Assembly (NCBI GenBank): GCA_037447655.1
Contig: JBBHKE010001964.1
Coordinates: 62,001-126,000 of the forward strand
Length of the DNA stretch: 64,000 bases
DNA from: Zygnema cylindricum
Taxonomy: Eukaryota; Streptophyta; Zygnematophyceae; Zygnematales; Zygnemataceae
Direction of reading: 5' to 3'
Shown: piece by piece, positions 35,529 through 45,218 of the stretch
How the letters are laid out: the number at the start of each line of letters is the position of its first letter
Numbering within the stretch: position 1 is the first letter of the stretch
The notes under the pieces: generated by a model
What the model was told of the DNA's origin: nothing
The model's database searches: none
What the model saw: the letters and a program-made list of their open reading frames with translations, nothing else
Program-made: the position numbers and the translations under genes

Positions 35529-36522
35529 CTTATTGTCGTAATGGCCAAACTCAAAATAATCCAAGTTTCGGTCACCCCTTTTCAAATACGTCATGCGTAG
35601 CAGCCTTCGTCAATAAATTCGCCGCCTCCTCTTTCGTTGGTACCTTTGAAAACGAGATCTCGTTTGCCGTCATGAGATCTTTGACAAAATGCCACTAAAT
35701 CCGTATGTGTTTCGTCCTCTTGCAAAACACTAGATTTTTCGCTAACGCCATTGAACTCATGATGTCAGAGTAGACCGTCATACAACTAACTGTAACTCCC
35801 AATTCAAACAAAGTCTCTTTAATCCAAATAGAGGCTTTCGATGCATGATACGCGGCCATATATTCGGAATCTGTACAACTCAACGCAACTGTAGGCTGTA
35901 ACCTAGAACTCCAAGAAATTGCGGCCCCCCCAAAAACTAAAGCGTAACCTGATGTCGATTTACCAAAATCAAAATCTCCTCCCCAATCCGCGTCACATTA
36001 TCCAAATCACTCCAAAGATTTTGTACCCGAAGTAACCGTAAGTCCAAAATTAATTGTCCTTACCAAGTATCGAAAGATTCGTTGTACGGCCTCCCAATGT
36101 GCCTTTTTGGGCTCCTGACAATAACGGCTGAAGATCGACACGGCGGCCGAAATATTCAAACGAGTTCCAACGCTTTGGTACATTAGTGAGCCAATCGCCT
36201 CTCGATAAAGTATGTTGACTGAATCTTCTTCTTCGAACTTACGAATATGAAGATTTGCATCCAATGGCAAAGAAAGCGGTTTCGCGTCACTCATTGAAAA
36301 CCGCTCCAGAATCTCCTTGCAATATTGTGCTTGACTTAATTTGATATTTCTTTCTTTGTCGCGAATCACTTCGATCCCCAAAATACATCGTACCTCTCCA
36401 AGATTCGTTAATTTGAAATGTAATCCAAGGTAAGGTTTTAACTCATTAATGCGCTTCAACCTGTCGCATACCATTAATAAATCATCAACATAAACAGAAA
36501 ATATGATTTGGTCAGCACTTTC
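35529..36522 (-). pseudogene. Element I pol, 3' part: RT catalytic half and RNase H
   Basis: Minus strand. The fragment starts at the H insertion point (TSD CTTTC at 36518-36522) with ADQ..SVYVDDLLMV, so the RT catalytic box is here. The open stretch 36007-36474 covers LTNLGEVRCILGIEVIRD and LYREAIGSLMYQSVGTR. RNase H follows with CTDSEYMAAYHASKASIWIK (35695-35883) and its tail near 35570 (EEAANLLTKA). It is cut at 35529 by the LTR of F, so the 3' LTR of I is not seen. This is a copia lineage different from E-H. Confidence 0.82.
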
Positions 36523-37631
36523 TGTTGTCCATAGCCTATTTCAGCCATGGACTACACTCGGAAGCCCCACAGACAACCCCTTAAACAGCTGTATTTCAGA
36601 CGACACAGATTACTCCACAGTACACAAAGTCACCTCAAACTGTACCAATATGTAGTATATCATATATACTGTAAACTCCCAAAGTTACAGAAAAATCCAC
36701 CAAGGCATCTAGAAGATATAAGCTCCAGAGTTTCCCAAAAATAGATGACAGCTTCACAAACTAACCACTTAGACTGTTCACAGAATCTTACAGAGATACT
36801 GGAATACAATGAAAATTCACACACATATATATTCTATATCATAGAATGACTCCACAAAGTTTAACATGAAAGCATCAATCAGAGTGATCACACCAACAGG
36901 TCAAAGATGCAGAAAACAGTCTGCCATTACTTTGATTAACTTGACTGCGATACTCAAAATATTCTAAGTCCTACAAGTTATACTCAGAGAGTTCACTACT
37001 GAATGTACGGCGGCATACCAACCGTACGGTATCTACCATCTACCTAAACTATTGTAAGTATACCCGAATAGTTCGAGGTATGTCAGATCGAAGAACTCTA
37101 CACTAATAACTAATTAGCAAAAAGACAAACCTTTGTTGTACATAATATTTACACCGACATCTCCATAATCTTCGTATGTCAAAAACCAAGCTACCACTAA
37201 GTAACCACTAAACAAATATCATTACTCAAAATCTATACAAGTTACATTATCAGCAGCTGCGTCAGCTGCTTTGTCCGTGCCGATCATATCAAGGTAACCG
37301 CAGCTGCGTTGATTTGTTTGCGTCGCAGCTGCTCCGTACCGGCGGCGCATATTCCTCCAAAATAACCGCAGTTGCGTTGTCCTGTCTGCGTCGCAACTGC
37401 GCCGTACCGGCGGTACCTGTTTCAATATTTCGTTTATTCCACATCGGATCGCTTCGCGATCCGCCGTCCATTTGTCAATGCTGGTACTCGCCACTCAGTG
37501 AGTCTTTTACATCACTTTAGTTATATCCGTTCGTTCGCTCCCCCAATCCATGAATCCATTCAAACCTCCACATTAAATTCCATAGCGCACGAAATGTCGC
37601 GTACGCACGAAACAAACTTTTCAAAACAACA
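36523..37631 (-). repeat. H 3' LTR
   Basis: 1109 bp, ending TGTTGTCCATAGCC on plus at 36523 and starting (minus) TGTTGTTTTGAAAAG at 37631, preceded by the purine tract TTTTCGGGGGAG. It contains CAGCTGCGT/GCAGCTGC-rich sequence at 37250-37400. Confidence 0.9.
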
Positions 37632-37931
37632 CTCCCCCGAAAATTTAGTTTCGTGCATCTATAAAAATATGCATTGTGTAATGCTATGTTGCTACGCTGC
37701 GCTAGTTCGACATCGCAGCGCAGTATGAATAGAATATGCAGCGTGTACTGCTATGCTGCTACGCTGCGCTAGTTCGACATCGCAGCGCAGTATGAATAGA
37801 ATATGCAGCGTGTACTGCTATGCTGCTACGCTACGCTAGTTCGATATCGCAGCTTCAGCAGCTGCTCCTTTCACCCTTGACTTCCTCGTCATAGCCTCAT
37901 CTACTGAGAACTAAAGCTTTCACTTTCAACA
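37632..37931 (-). repeat. Captured LTR head plus 67-bp triplication inside H
   Basis: At 37931 (minus) a second polypurine tract, TAAAGCTTTAGGGGAG, is followed by TGTTGAAAGTGAAAGC, the same PPT/LTR-start signature as F and G. About 300 bp of LTR-like U3 follow (AGTAGATGAGGCTATGACGAGG is F-like) before H's own purine tract and LTR. Inside it a 67-bp unit (GCTATGCTGCTACGCTGCGC..) is repeated about three times at 37675-37860. Confidence 0.7.
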
Positions 37932-38856
37932 CTCCCCTAAAGCTTTAGACTCAGTAGTCCATGCATATATTTCTACCCTAATGGAGATACAAACAAAATT
38001 AAAATATTTGGATATTAAAAATTCTGTAGCAATCTTCACTTTTAATGATTCAAAAATATTAGCCAAAACAATACATCACCACTGTTTTGCTGACGTCGCC
38101 ATGTCCCATTTGCCTTGCGGAAAACCACCACGTTGCAGAATTTGTCCTGTAACAGCTCCCCGTAAGTCATAAATGTGAAACTGTCACTTTCACTACCGCT
38201 ATAACACCACTCCTTCCGATGCGTTGCTATAATTCGTTGTTGCGTTGCGAAGCGAACTGCTTCCACTAATTCTCCACTGCTTCCGCTGCGTTTCTGCCAT
38301 GTCTTCCAAACTTCCCCTTCTTGACAACTGCCTCTTTGCCGAGTCAATTATTTAATATTCAAACACTCTTTTTCTTCCACGAAAAACTTTATCAACCATC
38401 CTTAATTTCTATGAATTTTACAGACTAACAGATTTGAATATCGTCCCGTAACAACTCCCCCTATGCCATAAACGTCAAATTGCCCTTTCAATAATGATAT
38501 AATACCTCTCTAATAACTCTGAATTCCACCCTTAATTGTCACTTAGTAATATGATCAGTATTTGTCAAACATATTTATCTTCTACCCACTTTTATCAAAC
38601 AACTGTTGTACCTCCTCCCCTATCAGATTCTTCCACATCATCCGCTGCGCTGCTATGCTGCTTCGCGACGTGAACTGCTTCCGATGATTCGCCACTGCTT
38701 CTGATCTCCTTCGTTTTCAAAAATACATAAATAACATTTAATCTAAAATCCTACCAATAATATTGAATGAAACACGAGCTTGTCTTTATAAGACATACAT
38801 GTAATATAAGTTTTTCCAAACATTATGATTTCTCTAAATTCACGTTCTCCAAAAAA
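37932..38856 (-). other. H internal region downstream of gag, no pol
   Basis: No conserved domain. A 101-codon frame (38042-38347, minus) has no recognisable motif. Two diverged copies of a tract (CCTGTAACAGCTCCCC.. near 38145 and CCCGTAACAACTCCCC.. near 38445, each followed by ..CGCCACTGCTTC or ..CTCCACTGCTTC) suggest an old local duplication. Confidence 0.55.
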
Positions 38857-39210
38857 TCACTTCTCCCGCTCTCTTCTCTTAATCACTTTCTGAGCATGCT
38901 TTCTTCTGCTCTTAATCCGTCGAATATTGCATCTTCTCTTTGTTTTCTTCATTATCTTTTGTCTTTTCTGGAAATTTTCATTTCTGTCACAGTTTTCTAC
39001 TTGTTTAATGTCAAGAATATTAATTTTCTGTTTTACCTCTATGTTTGTCTTCGTAGATTTGCTATCCCTATTAACTTCATTCATCTGAGAAATTTTAATT
39101 TTTAATCTTCTTCTTTTCAGCTGCACTCTTTTCTTCCTATTTTCTTTTCCTATATTCCTAACGTTTGCATTTCTATTATATTTTTCACTCCCACAAACTT
39201 CTTTTCTCAA
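38857..39210 (-). CDS. Basic 117-residue frame after H gag (hypothetical)
   Basis: An open frame 36 bases past the gag stop and in a different frame. It is extremely rich in Lys and Arg (about a third of residues), with Asn and Glu, and has no membrane segment, zinc motif or enzyme signature. It could be a second small protein, a frameshifted C-terminal extension of Gag (a nucleic-acid-binding tail would fit), or a chance frame in T-rich sequence (poly-T/C on plus gives Lys/Arg/Glu on minus). I do not recognise a family. Confidence 0.3.
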   Translation of the reverse strand: MRKEVCGSEKYNRNANVRNIGKENRKKRVQLKRRRLKIKISQMNEVNRDSKSTKTNIEVKQKINILDIKQVENCDRNENFQKRQKIMKKTKRRCNIRRIKSRRKHAQKVIKRREREK

Positions 39211-39245
39211 TCTATCTTGCTGAACAGTTTGTCTTTGTTCTTTTC

Positions 39246-40418
39246 TTATTCACCAATTTCCACATCCACCTTATTTCTAGTTTCTGCTTCTAAGTGTCCA
39301 TCTCTCCCTTCAACTCCTCTTGCTTCAGTTAACAAACCTTTCTGTAGGCAGTTTTCACTCACCGATTTGTCATCTGATAAGGTCACAAAAATCGTGTCCT
39401 TCTCTCTTTCGTCGTTTTTCCTCACTTCAATAAACTCTTCCTCCTTTAACTCTTTGGTACTCACCAATCTGTTGTCTGGAAAAGAAACGGACACCAATTC
39501 CTTTTTTGTCACCTCCTTCTCCTCATTCCGAACAACATAGAAGGTCGGTAGGTAAACAAATTTGTCAACACACTGTGTATGTCTCTTGTCATCGGTTGAG
39601 TCTTGTCTCTCACTCACGAAAGATCTTGATTCTCTTCTTGTTGGTGGTAGAACTAGGTTGTTGTCCCATCCATCTCTGAACTTCCCTGTAACACATGCAC
39701 TTTTATATGACGGACATACCTTGAAGGTATGTCCCAAATCATTACAATAAAAACAATTCTTTTGCTGATCTCCGAACTCGCTATTCTTTTTAATTTTCTG
39801 AAACTGAGACTTAGATTCCTTTATATTCCTCTTACTGGATAAAATCTTTCTATTAGCCTCTTCATCTAGAACAACACGTCTTGCTACAGTTAAGCTCCAA
39901 TCCCTTTTATCAATTAACGTCAATCGATCTAAAGCACTCTTATATTCTTTAGGTAGGCTTCTCATTAATAATATAGCTTGTTGGGCATCTATAAAGTTTC
40001 CTCCTGCCAAGTCATTTTCTACAAATAATACTTGTAAGTCAATACAGTGTTTCTCCATACTACCTCCTACATACTTGAATTCAACTATTTTGGTAACATT
40101 GCTAAGCCAATGATATAAAGAAGTCTTTGCATACATACATTCTAAGCACTTCCATAATTCAGATGCCCTCTTAAAACTTAAGCATAACATTACCAAATCC
40201 GCAGTCAAGGAGTTCTTGATAACCCTTAGACATTCATGATTTTTCCTTTTCCATCCATTTGATGTTTCGGCCAAGGTACCGTCCACCACATCCATTAGCT
40301 CCATCATCTCGAAGTAGCTCTCGAGTGAATCCTTCCAGTAGTGATATTTTGATCCATCAAATATGGGCAGCCATGGGTGTGGGCCCATAACCTGTTGTCC
40401 ATAGCCTATTTCAGCCAT
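39246..40418 (-). CDS. Gag of element H (intact, 390 codons)
   Basis: The only long intact retroelement gene in the window. The first ATG (40418) lies 26 bases inside the 5' LTR. The N-terminus reads MAEIGYGQQVMGP across the LTR end and primer site, then the Gag domain (LPIFDGSKYHYWKDSLESYF, LWKCLECMYAKTSLYHWL, FKYVGGSMEKHC, LLMRSLPKEYKSALDRL) over about residues 10-200. The CCHC zinc knuckle CFYCNDLGHTFKVC is at about residues 225-240. The last 130 residues are charged (many Glu, Lys, Asp) and resemble no protease. Gag forms the cytoplasmic particle and binds RNA. Openness after insertion fits recent, possibly selected, function, trans-mobilised by a full copia element. An alternative start at the internal Met in the primer site would drop ten residues. 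Confidence 0.8.
   Translation of the reverse strand: MAEIGYGQQVMGPHPWLPIFDGSKYHYWKDSLESYFEMMELMDVVDGTLAETSNGWKRKNHECLRVIKNSLTADLVMLCLSFKRASELWKCLECMYAKTSLYHWLSNVTKIVEFKYVGGSMEKHCIDLQVLFVENDLAGGNFIDAQQAILLMRSLPKEYKSALDRLTLIDKRDWSLTVARRVVLDEEANRKILSSKRNIKESKSQFQKIKKNSEFGDQQKNCFYCNDLGHTFKVCPSYKSACVTGKFRDGWDNNLVLPPTRRESRSFVSERQDSTDDKRHTQCVDKFVYLPTFYVVRNEEKEVTKKELVSVSFPDNRLVSTKELKEEEFIEVRKNDEREKDTIFVTLSDDKSVSENCLQKGLLTEARGVEGRDGHLEAETRNKVDVEIGE
40379..40392 (-). promoter_or_regulatory. Primer-binding site of H (half-tRNA type)
   Basis: On the minus strand GGTTATGGGCCCAC, 14 of 14 bases complementary to the initiator tRNA-Met anticodon stem-loop, directly after the LTR end GGACAACA. Read as codons it gives part of Gln-Val-Met-Gly-Pro. 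Confidence 0.82.
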
Positions 40419-41494
40419 GGACTACACTCGGAAGCCCCACAGACTACCCCTTAAACAGCTGTGTTTCAGACGACAGAGATTACTCCACAGTACACAAAGT
40501 CACCTCAAACAGCACCAATATGTAGTATATCATTTATACTGTAAACTCCCAAAGTTACAGCAAAATCCATCAAGGCATCTAGAAGATATAAGCTCCAGAG
40601 TTTCCCAAAAATAGCTGACAGCTTCACAAACTAACCACTTAGACAGTTCACAGAATCTTACAGAGATACTGGAATATAATGAAACTCCACACACATATAG
40701 ATTCTATATCATAAAATAACTCCACAAAGTTTCACATGAAAGCATCAATCAGAGTGATCACACCAACAGGTCAAAGATGCAGAAAACAGTTTGCCATTAC
40801 TTTGATTAACTTGACTGCGATACTCAAAATATTCTAAGTTCTACAAGTTATACTCAAAGAGTTCACTACTGAATGTACGGCGGCATACCAACCGTACGGT
40901 ATCTACCATCTACCTAAACTATTGTAAGTATACCCGAATAGTTCAAGGTATGTCAGATCGAAGAACTCTACACTAATAACTAATTAGCAAAAAGACAAAC
41001 CTTTGTTGTACATAATATTTACACCGACATCTCCATAATCTTCTTATGTCACAAACCAAGCTACCACTAAGTAACCACTAAACAAATATCATTACTCAAA
41101 ATCTATACTAATTACATTATCAGCAGCTGCGTCTTGTCCGTGCCGATCATATCAAGGTAACCGCAGCTCCGTTGATTTGTCTGCGTCGCAGCTGCTCCGT
41201 ACCGGCGGCGCATATTCCTCCAAAATAACCGCAGTTGCGTTGTCCTGTCTGCGTCGCAACTGCGCCGTACCGGCGGTACCTGTTTCAATATTTCGTTTAT
41301 TCCACATCGGATCGCTTCGCGATCCGCCGTCCATTTGTCAATGCTGGTACCCGCCACTCAGTGAGTCTTTTACATCACTTTAGTTATATCCGTTCGTTCG
41401 CTCCCCCAATCCATGAATCCATTCAAACCTCCACATTAAATTCCATAGCGCACGAAATGTCGCGTACGCACGAAACAAACTTTTCAAAACAACA
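40393..41494 (-). repeat. H 5' LTR
   Basis: 1102 bp, collinear with 36523-37631. It is seven bases shorter because of one indel near 41133. The outer end AAAACAACA is followed by the target duplication CTTTC. Confidence 0.9.
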
Positions 41495-41499
41495 CTTTC

Positions 41500-43990
41500 A
41501 CCTTTTACGTAAACTCTAGAATCGGACGTAGTCCGTACAAAACTAAACTTCAATAGTACTTGATGAAGTCGCAAATACCACGTGTGTGGCGCTTGCTTCA
41601 ACCCGTACAGTGATTTTTGATGACGCCATACATTTCCTTCTTGCCAAAGAGAGACGACTTCCGGTACCTTCATCTACACCTCTTTTTCCAATTCTCCATT
41701 CAAAAATGCAGTTTCCACGTCCACTTGATGAACGTGCTTCTTCCCCGATGTTGCGAGTGCAATAATAATCTGTAGTGAGTCGAACTTCACCACGAGAGCA
41801 TAAGTCTCATTAAAATCAACTCCCTCACGTTGTTAGAAGCCCTTACAAACGAGCCGCGCCTTCTACTTTAGAATTTCGACTGAAGCTCCAGTCTTGGTGT
41901 TAAAAATCCACTGCGTCAATCGCCTTTTTCCCCTCTGGTAATTTCACTTCCTCAAAAGTTCGATTATCAACCACCGATTTCAACTACTTTTCCCACGCCG
42001 GTTTCCACTTACTTTCCCTATCGGCTGACCTCCTCGCCTCGCCATAAGATTGAGAGTCGCCGCTCATATTCACCGTAAGTGATTGCTACAAAAGAAACTC
42101 GGTCTCCTTAGCATCGGAAAGGAAATAATGAGAATTTGATGTATTTTCTCATTTTCGATCATAAAAAAGTTTTTCCGGTTTCTTCCCCCTCGTAATTCGA
42201 GAGCTCCTCCTTAGAATTGGCTCATCTTCTTTCTTCTCCTCGGATTCAATTTCCTTCTCACTTGATGTAGTACTCGATTTTGAGCTTTGTGATTTCCGAA
42301 TGTCCGAAGGCACTCGGGAATCCGAATTTCTATGACTCTTCTTTTCAAATTCAACATCATCGGATTTTTCAAATTTCTTTTTCCGAGAATTAAGAATCGG
42401 TTCCTCATCGGATTGTGAATCCCGAATGTTCAGAAAATTCTTATTTTTATCTCCTCATAAAAATCCAAATTTACTTTAAATTTCCCAACGGAATTCATGG
42501 CGGATTTGAGATCCTTATGAAAATCGACATTCCGAGATTCCTCCACGGTGTAACGAGCCGGATCATATACTCGGTATAAATTCCCCTTCGCACTATAGCC
42601 AACAAAAATTCCGGGCCGACTCCTCAGCGCAAATTTCCCCTTCATCTTAATTGATTCCACATAAACCGTCGCAAGACATCCCCAAATCTTCAGGTGATGA
42701 ACCGTCGGTTTTCTTCTACTCTATAACTCCTTTTGTGTTTTGCTTCCGGAAACCGAAGTGAGTCTCCGGTTACAAATATAATTCGCCATAAGAATGGCAT
42801 CTCCCCACAAAAACATCTCTCGTCCGGTGTTATGAACCATTGTTCGGACTATTTATTGTAAGGTACGATTCTTCCTCTCCGCCACTCCATTTGACTCCGG
42901 AGAATAAGGTGCTGTGAATTGGTGCCTTATTCCCCACTCCTTAGAATACCCCTCAAAAATAACAAACTCTCCTCCATTATCAAACCGAATAGATCTTAAT
43001 TTTTTATCAATTTGCCTTTCGGCCATTACATGCCATGTTTAAATTTTTCAAAGGCATCCGATTTCTTCTTCAACAAATAAAGCCATGATTTCCGAGAGAA
43101 ATCATCAACAATCACCAAAATATATTTGTAGCCTCCAATTGTTTCGGGTTTAATGTGCCCACAAAGATCAATGTGGACAACCTCCAAAGGACTTTGAGCA
43201 AGATGCTTAATATCTTTACTCGGATGAGATTTCCTAATTCGACGTCCTTGACTACATCCTCCACATCCGTTAACATTATCACCGGATGCGAGATCCAAGC
43301 CCCTCACCGAAAAATGACGAATCATTTTCTTTAAACTTACCTCGGATGGATGACACACCGGTGATGCCATAATGTAAGATCATCTTTTATCTCCGAAGTT
43401 TGGTGTGAAATTCCCACGGTGGGAATTTTAGATTTCAGCCTCCTCCATAAGAGCCGACTATGATTCGCATCCGTCACCTCTCCTTCACCAATAACTTTCC
43501 CCTCCTCATTCTAAATTTCAATAGATTGATCTCCTCTCGGAAGTACGCTTCCACCACTCTTTTGAATTTGTGGAACGCTTAATAAATTCACGGAACCATC
43601 CGGAATATAGAGAGTGTTTTGGAGTCGATACTCCGTTGATTTTTCTCTTCCATCAACATCCCTCGATAGAAGATCAAGCGCAACCGTGCCAACCGTGCCG
43701 ACATGGCCACTTGCAACCGTAATAAATGTTAGAACCGTAAGTTATCGCATATTATCAAATAGGGTGGCATCCGTACAAACGTGATGAGATGTACCCGTAT
43801 CGATAATCCACTCCTTCTCCAAATTTCCCCCACTCTTTATCGAATCAATAGTAAGGTTGAGAATTGGGAAATCATCACCGGAATTATTACCATAATTAAA
43901 ATAATTTACATTTTTATATCCACGGCCACCGCCGTGGCCTCCTCCTCGACCACCATCTCGGCAGCCTCTTTCTCCTCCTCTACCTCCTCT
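41500..43990 (-). pseudogene. Element I pol, 5' part: protease, integrase, RT N-terminus
   Basis: Minus strand. The protease has DTGTS (about 43795) in WIIDTGTSHHVC. Then come the pre-integrase region near 43400, and an integrase zinc and core (43026-43370: GCGGCSQGRRIRKSHPS, LEVVHIDLCGH, ILVIVDDFSRKSWLYLL) continuing in pieces to 42700. The C-terminal domain is at 42430-42660 (GIFVGYSAKGNLYRVYDP). A linker follows, and RT to LYGLKQAPHTWYLRL (41580-41620), ending ..VYVKGES at the H insertion. Many stops. Confidence 0.8.
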
Positions 43991-45178
43991 TCCATCTCAA
44001 GAATCTACATTCCTTGCGTAACATTGAGGGATAGTGTGCCCCCACTTTCCACAAAAATGGCATTGTTTATCTTTATCCGAGCAAGAAGATGACAAATGCC
44101 CAAGTCGATTACACCGATAACATGTCACATTAGAAAGGTTTGTAGGGACCTTCGCCGGACGACCTTGCTCCTTATTACCTCGGCCGCCACCACCACCTTT
44201 CGGACCACCTCCTTTACCACTCCCTCTACCACCGGCAAAATTTAAATTCGGGGTTTCGGAATTGGTAGAGTTAAAAACTCCTCCTCCACTTGAGAAGTCG
44301 TTGAAGCTCCCTCGGACATTTTAATAAAATTGACGGTGAATCCAAAAGTGTTATCCGCCTTTGCTCGTAAGATGGCTTTAAGATGTGAATGCTTATCCGG
44401 TAGAGCATTAACAAAGACGCTCAATTTATCCGCATCCAAGATAACTCGTCCATTGTTGAGTAATTGCTCGAGTATAATATCGAAGCGCTTCACGGCATCG
44501 TCCATCGATTCATTTGGTAAGATTTTAAAGTTCATAAAATTGGTATAAACATATTGACCCTTATTTTCAACGCCCTTCTCATATTGCTCCTCAAGTGCTT
44601 GCCAACACTCATGAGCCGTGCCGTGAGCGAAAAAAATGATCAAGAACAGAAAAAGTACAATTTTTCATCAAACCGGTTGTTGTCGCGATATCCTTCAACT
44701 TCCATTGAGCACGAGCCTTGCTCTTCGTTGGCATCTTCTCCTCTCCATTGACAATTCTCCAAAGCCTCTTGAGAATAAGTTGATTTGAAATAAACTTCTT
44801 CCATACCGCATAATTGGGGCCATTAAAGGCCACGGATTTCCCCGACATATTATAATTTTCTTCGTTTTCCAATGCTTCTTCAAAATCTGAATCCTCCTCT
44901 ATTTTTGCTTTTCTTTTCCTAATTCTCTCTCTTCTGTCTTCTTCATTTGCTCCTCCACTGAATGGATTGGCAGCCTGAAATAAAGTAAATTCTCTTTTCT
45001 CACTAGATTGAGTTTGAAATCGTGAATCTAGATATCTCATTAATGTATCAAACATTTTTTCAAATTTCTCCTACATGTTTTGGTTCTCATCAAAATGAGT
45101 ACCGAAAAAATTGAAATCTCTCTGTCTCTCAGAAGTCGTCATGGGGGAAGGACTATTTCTATTCTTCTTCCTCCCCAT
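43991..45178 (-). pseudogene. Element I gag (broken)
   Basis: The start ATG at 45178 follows the primer site. A stop interrupts near 45075, then an open stretch from 45055 has a charged N-terminal part and the Gag domain start (SVAFNGPNYAVWKKFISNQL, RLWRIVNGEE). After a frameshift near 44640 the domain continues (HECWQALEEQYEKG, LDADKLSVFVNALPDKHSHL) to 44242. Two zinc knuckles in tandem are readable at about 44020-44130 (CYRCNRLGHLSSSC and CHFCGKWGHTIPQC), and an RGG/GGR-rich tract follows at about 43930-43990. Two knuckles instead of one set this lineage apart from the other copia elements here. Confidence 0.78.
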
Positions 45179-45200
45179 GCGCTCTCCCTATCTCGGAAAT

Positions 45201-45216
45201 ACTGGCTCCAATACCA
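45201..45216 (-). promoter_or_regulatory. Primer-binding site of element I (conventional)
   Basis: On the minus strand TGGTATTGGAGCC, two bases after the LTR end ..CCTACA. It resembles TGGTATCAGAGC, the complement of the initiator tRNA-Met 3' end used by most plant copia elements, with two mismatches. It contrasts with the half-tRNA sites of the neighbouring elements. Confidence 0.6.
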
Positions 45217-45218
45217 TT

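Larger units (their letters stand above)
36523..41494 (-). mobile_element. Gag-only copia-type element H (recent, non-autonomous)
   Basis: A structurally complete LTR element of 4972 bp: LTRs 36523-37631 and 40393-41494, target duplication CTTTC on both sides (36518-36522, 41495-41499), half-tRNA primer site and purine tract. The internal region is only about 2.76 kb. It encodes an open 390-codon Gag but has no protease, integrase, RT or RNase H motif in any frame. The LTRs differ at about 27 positions in 1.1 kb by eye plus one 7-bp indel, so this is the youngest insertion in the window. It must have relied on another element's Pol. It splits the RT gene of I. Confidence 0.88.

Noticed and set aside
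41380-41673. 97-codon minus frame as a distinct gene
   Set aside because: It is the RT end of element I running by chance into the LTR of H at the insertion junction.
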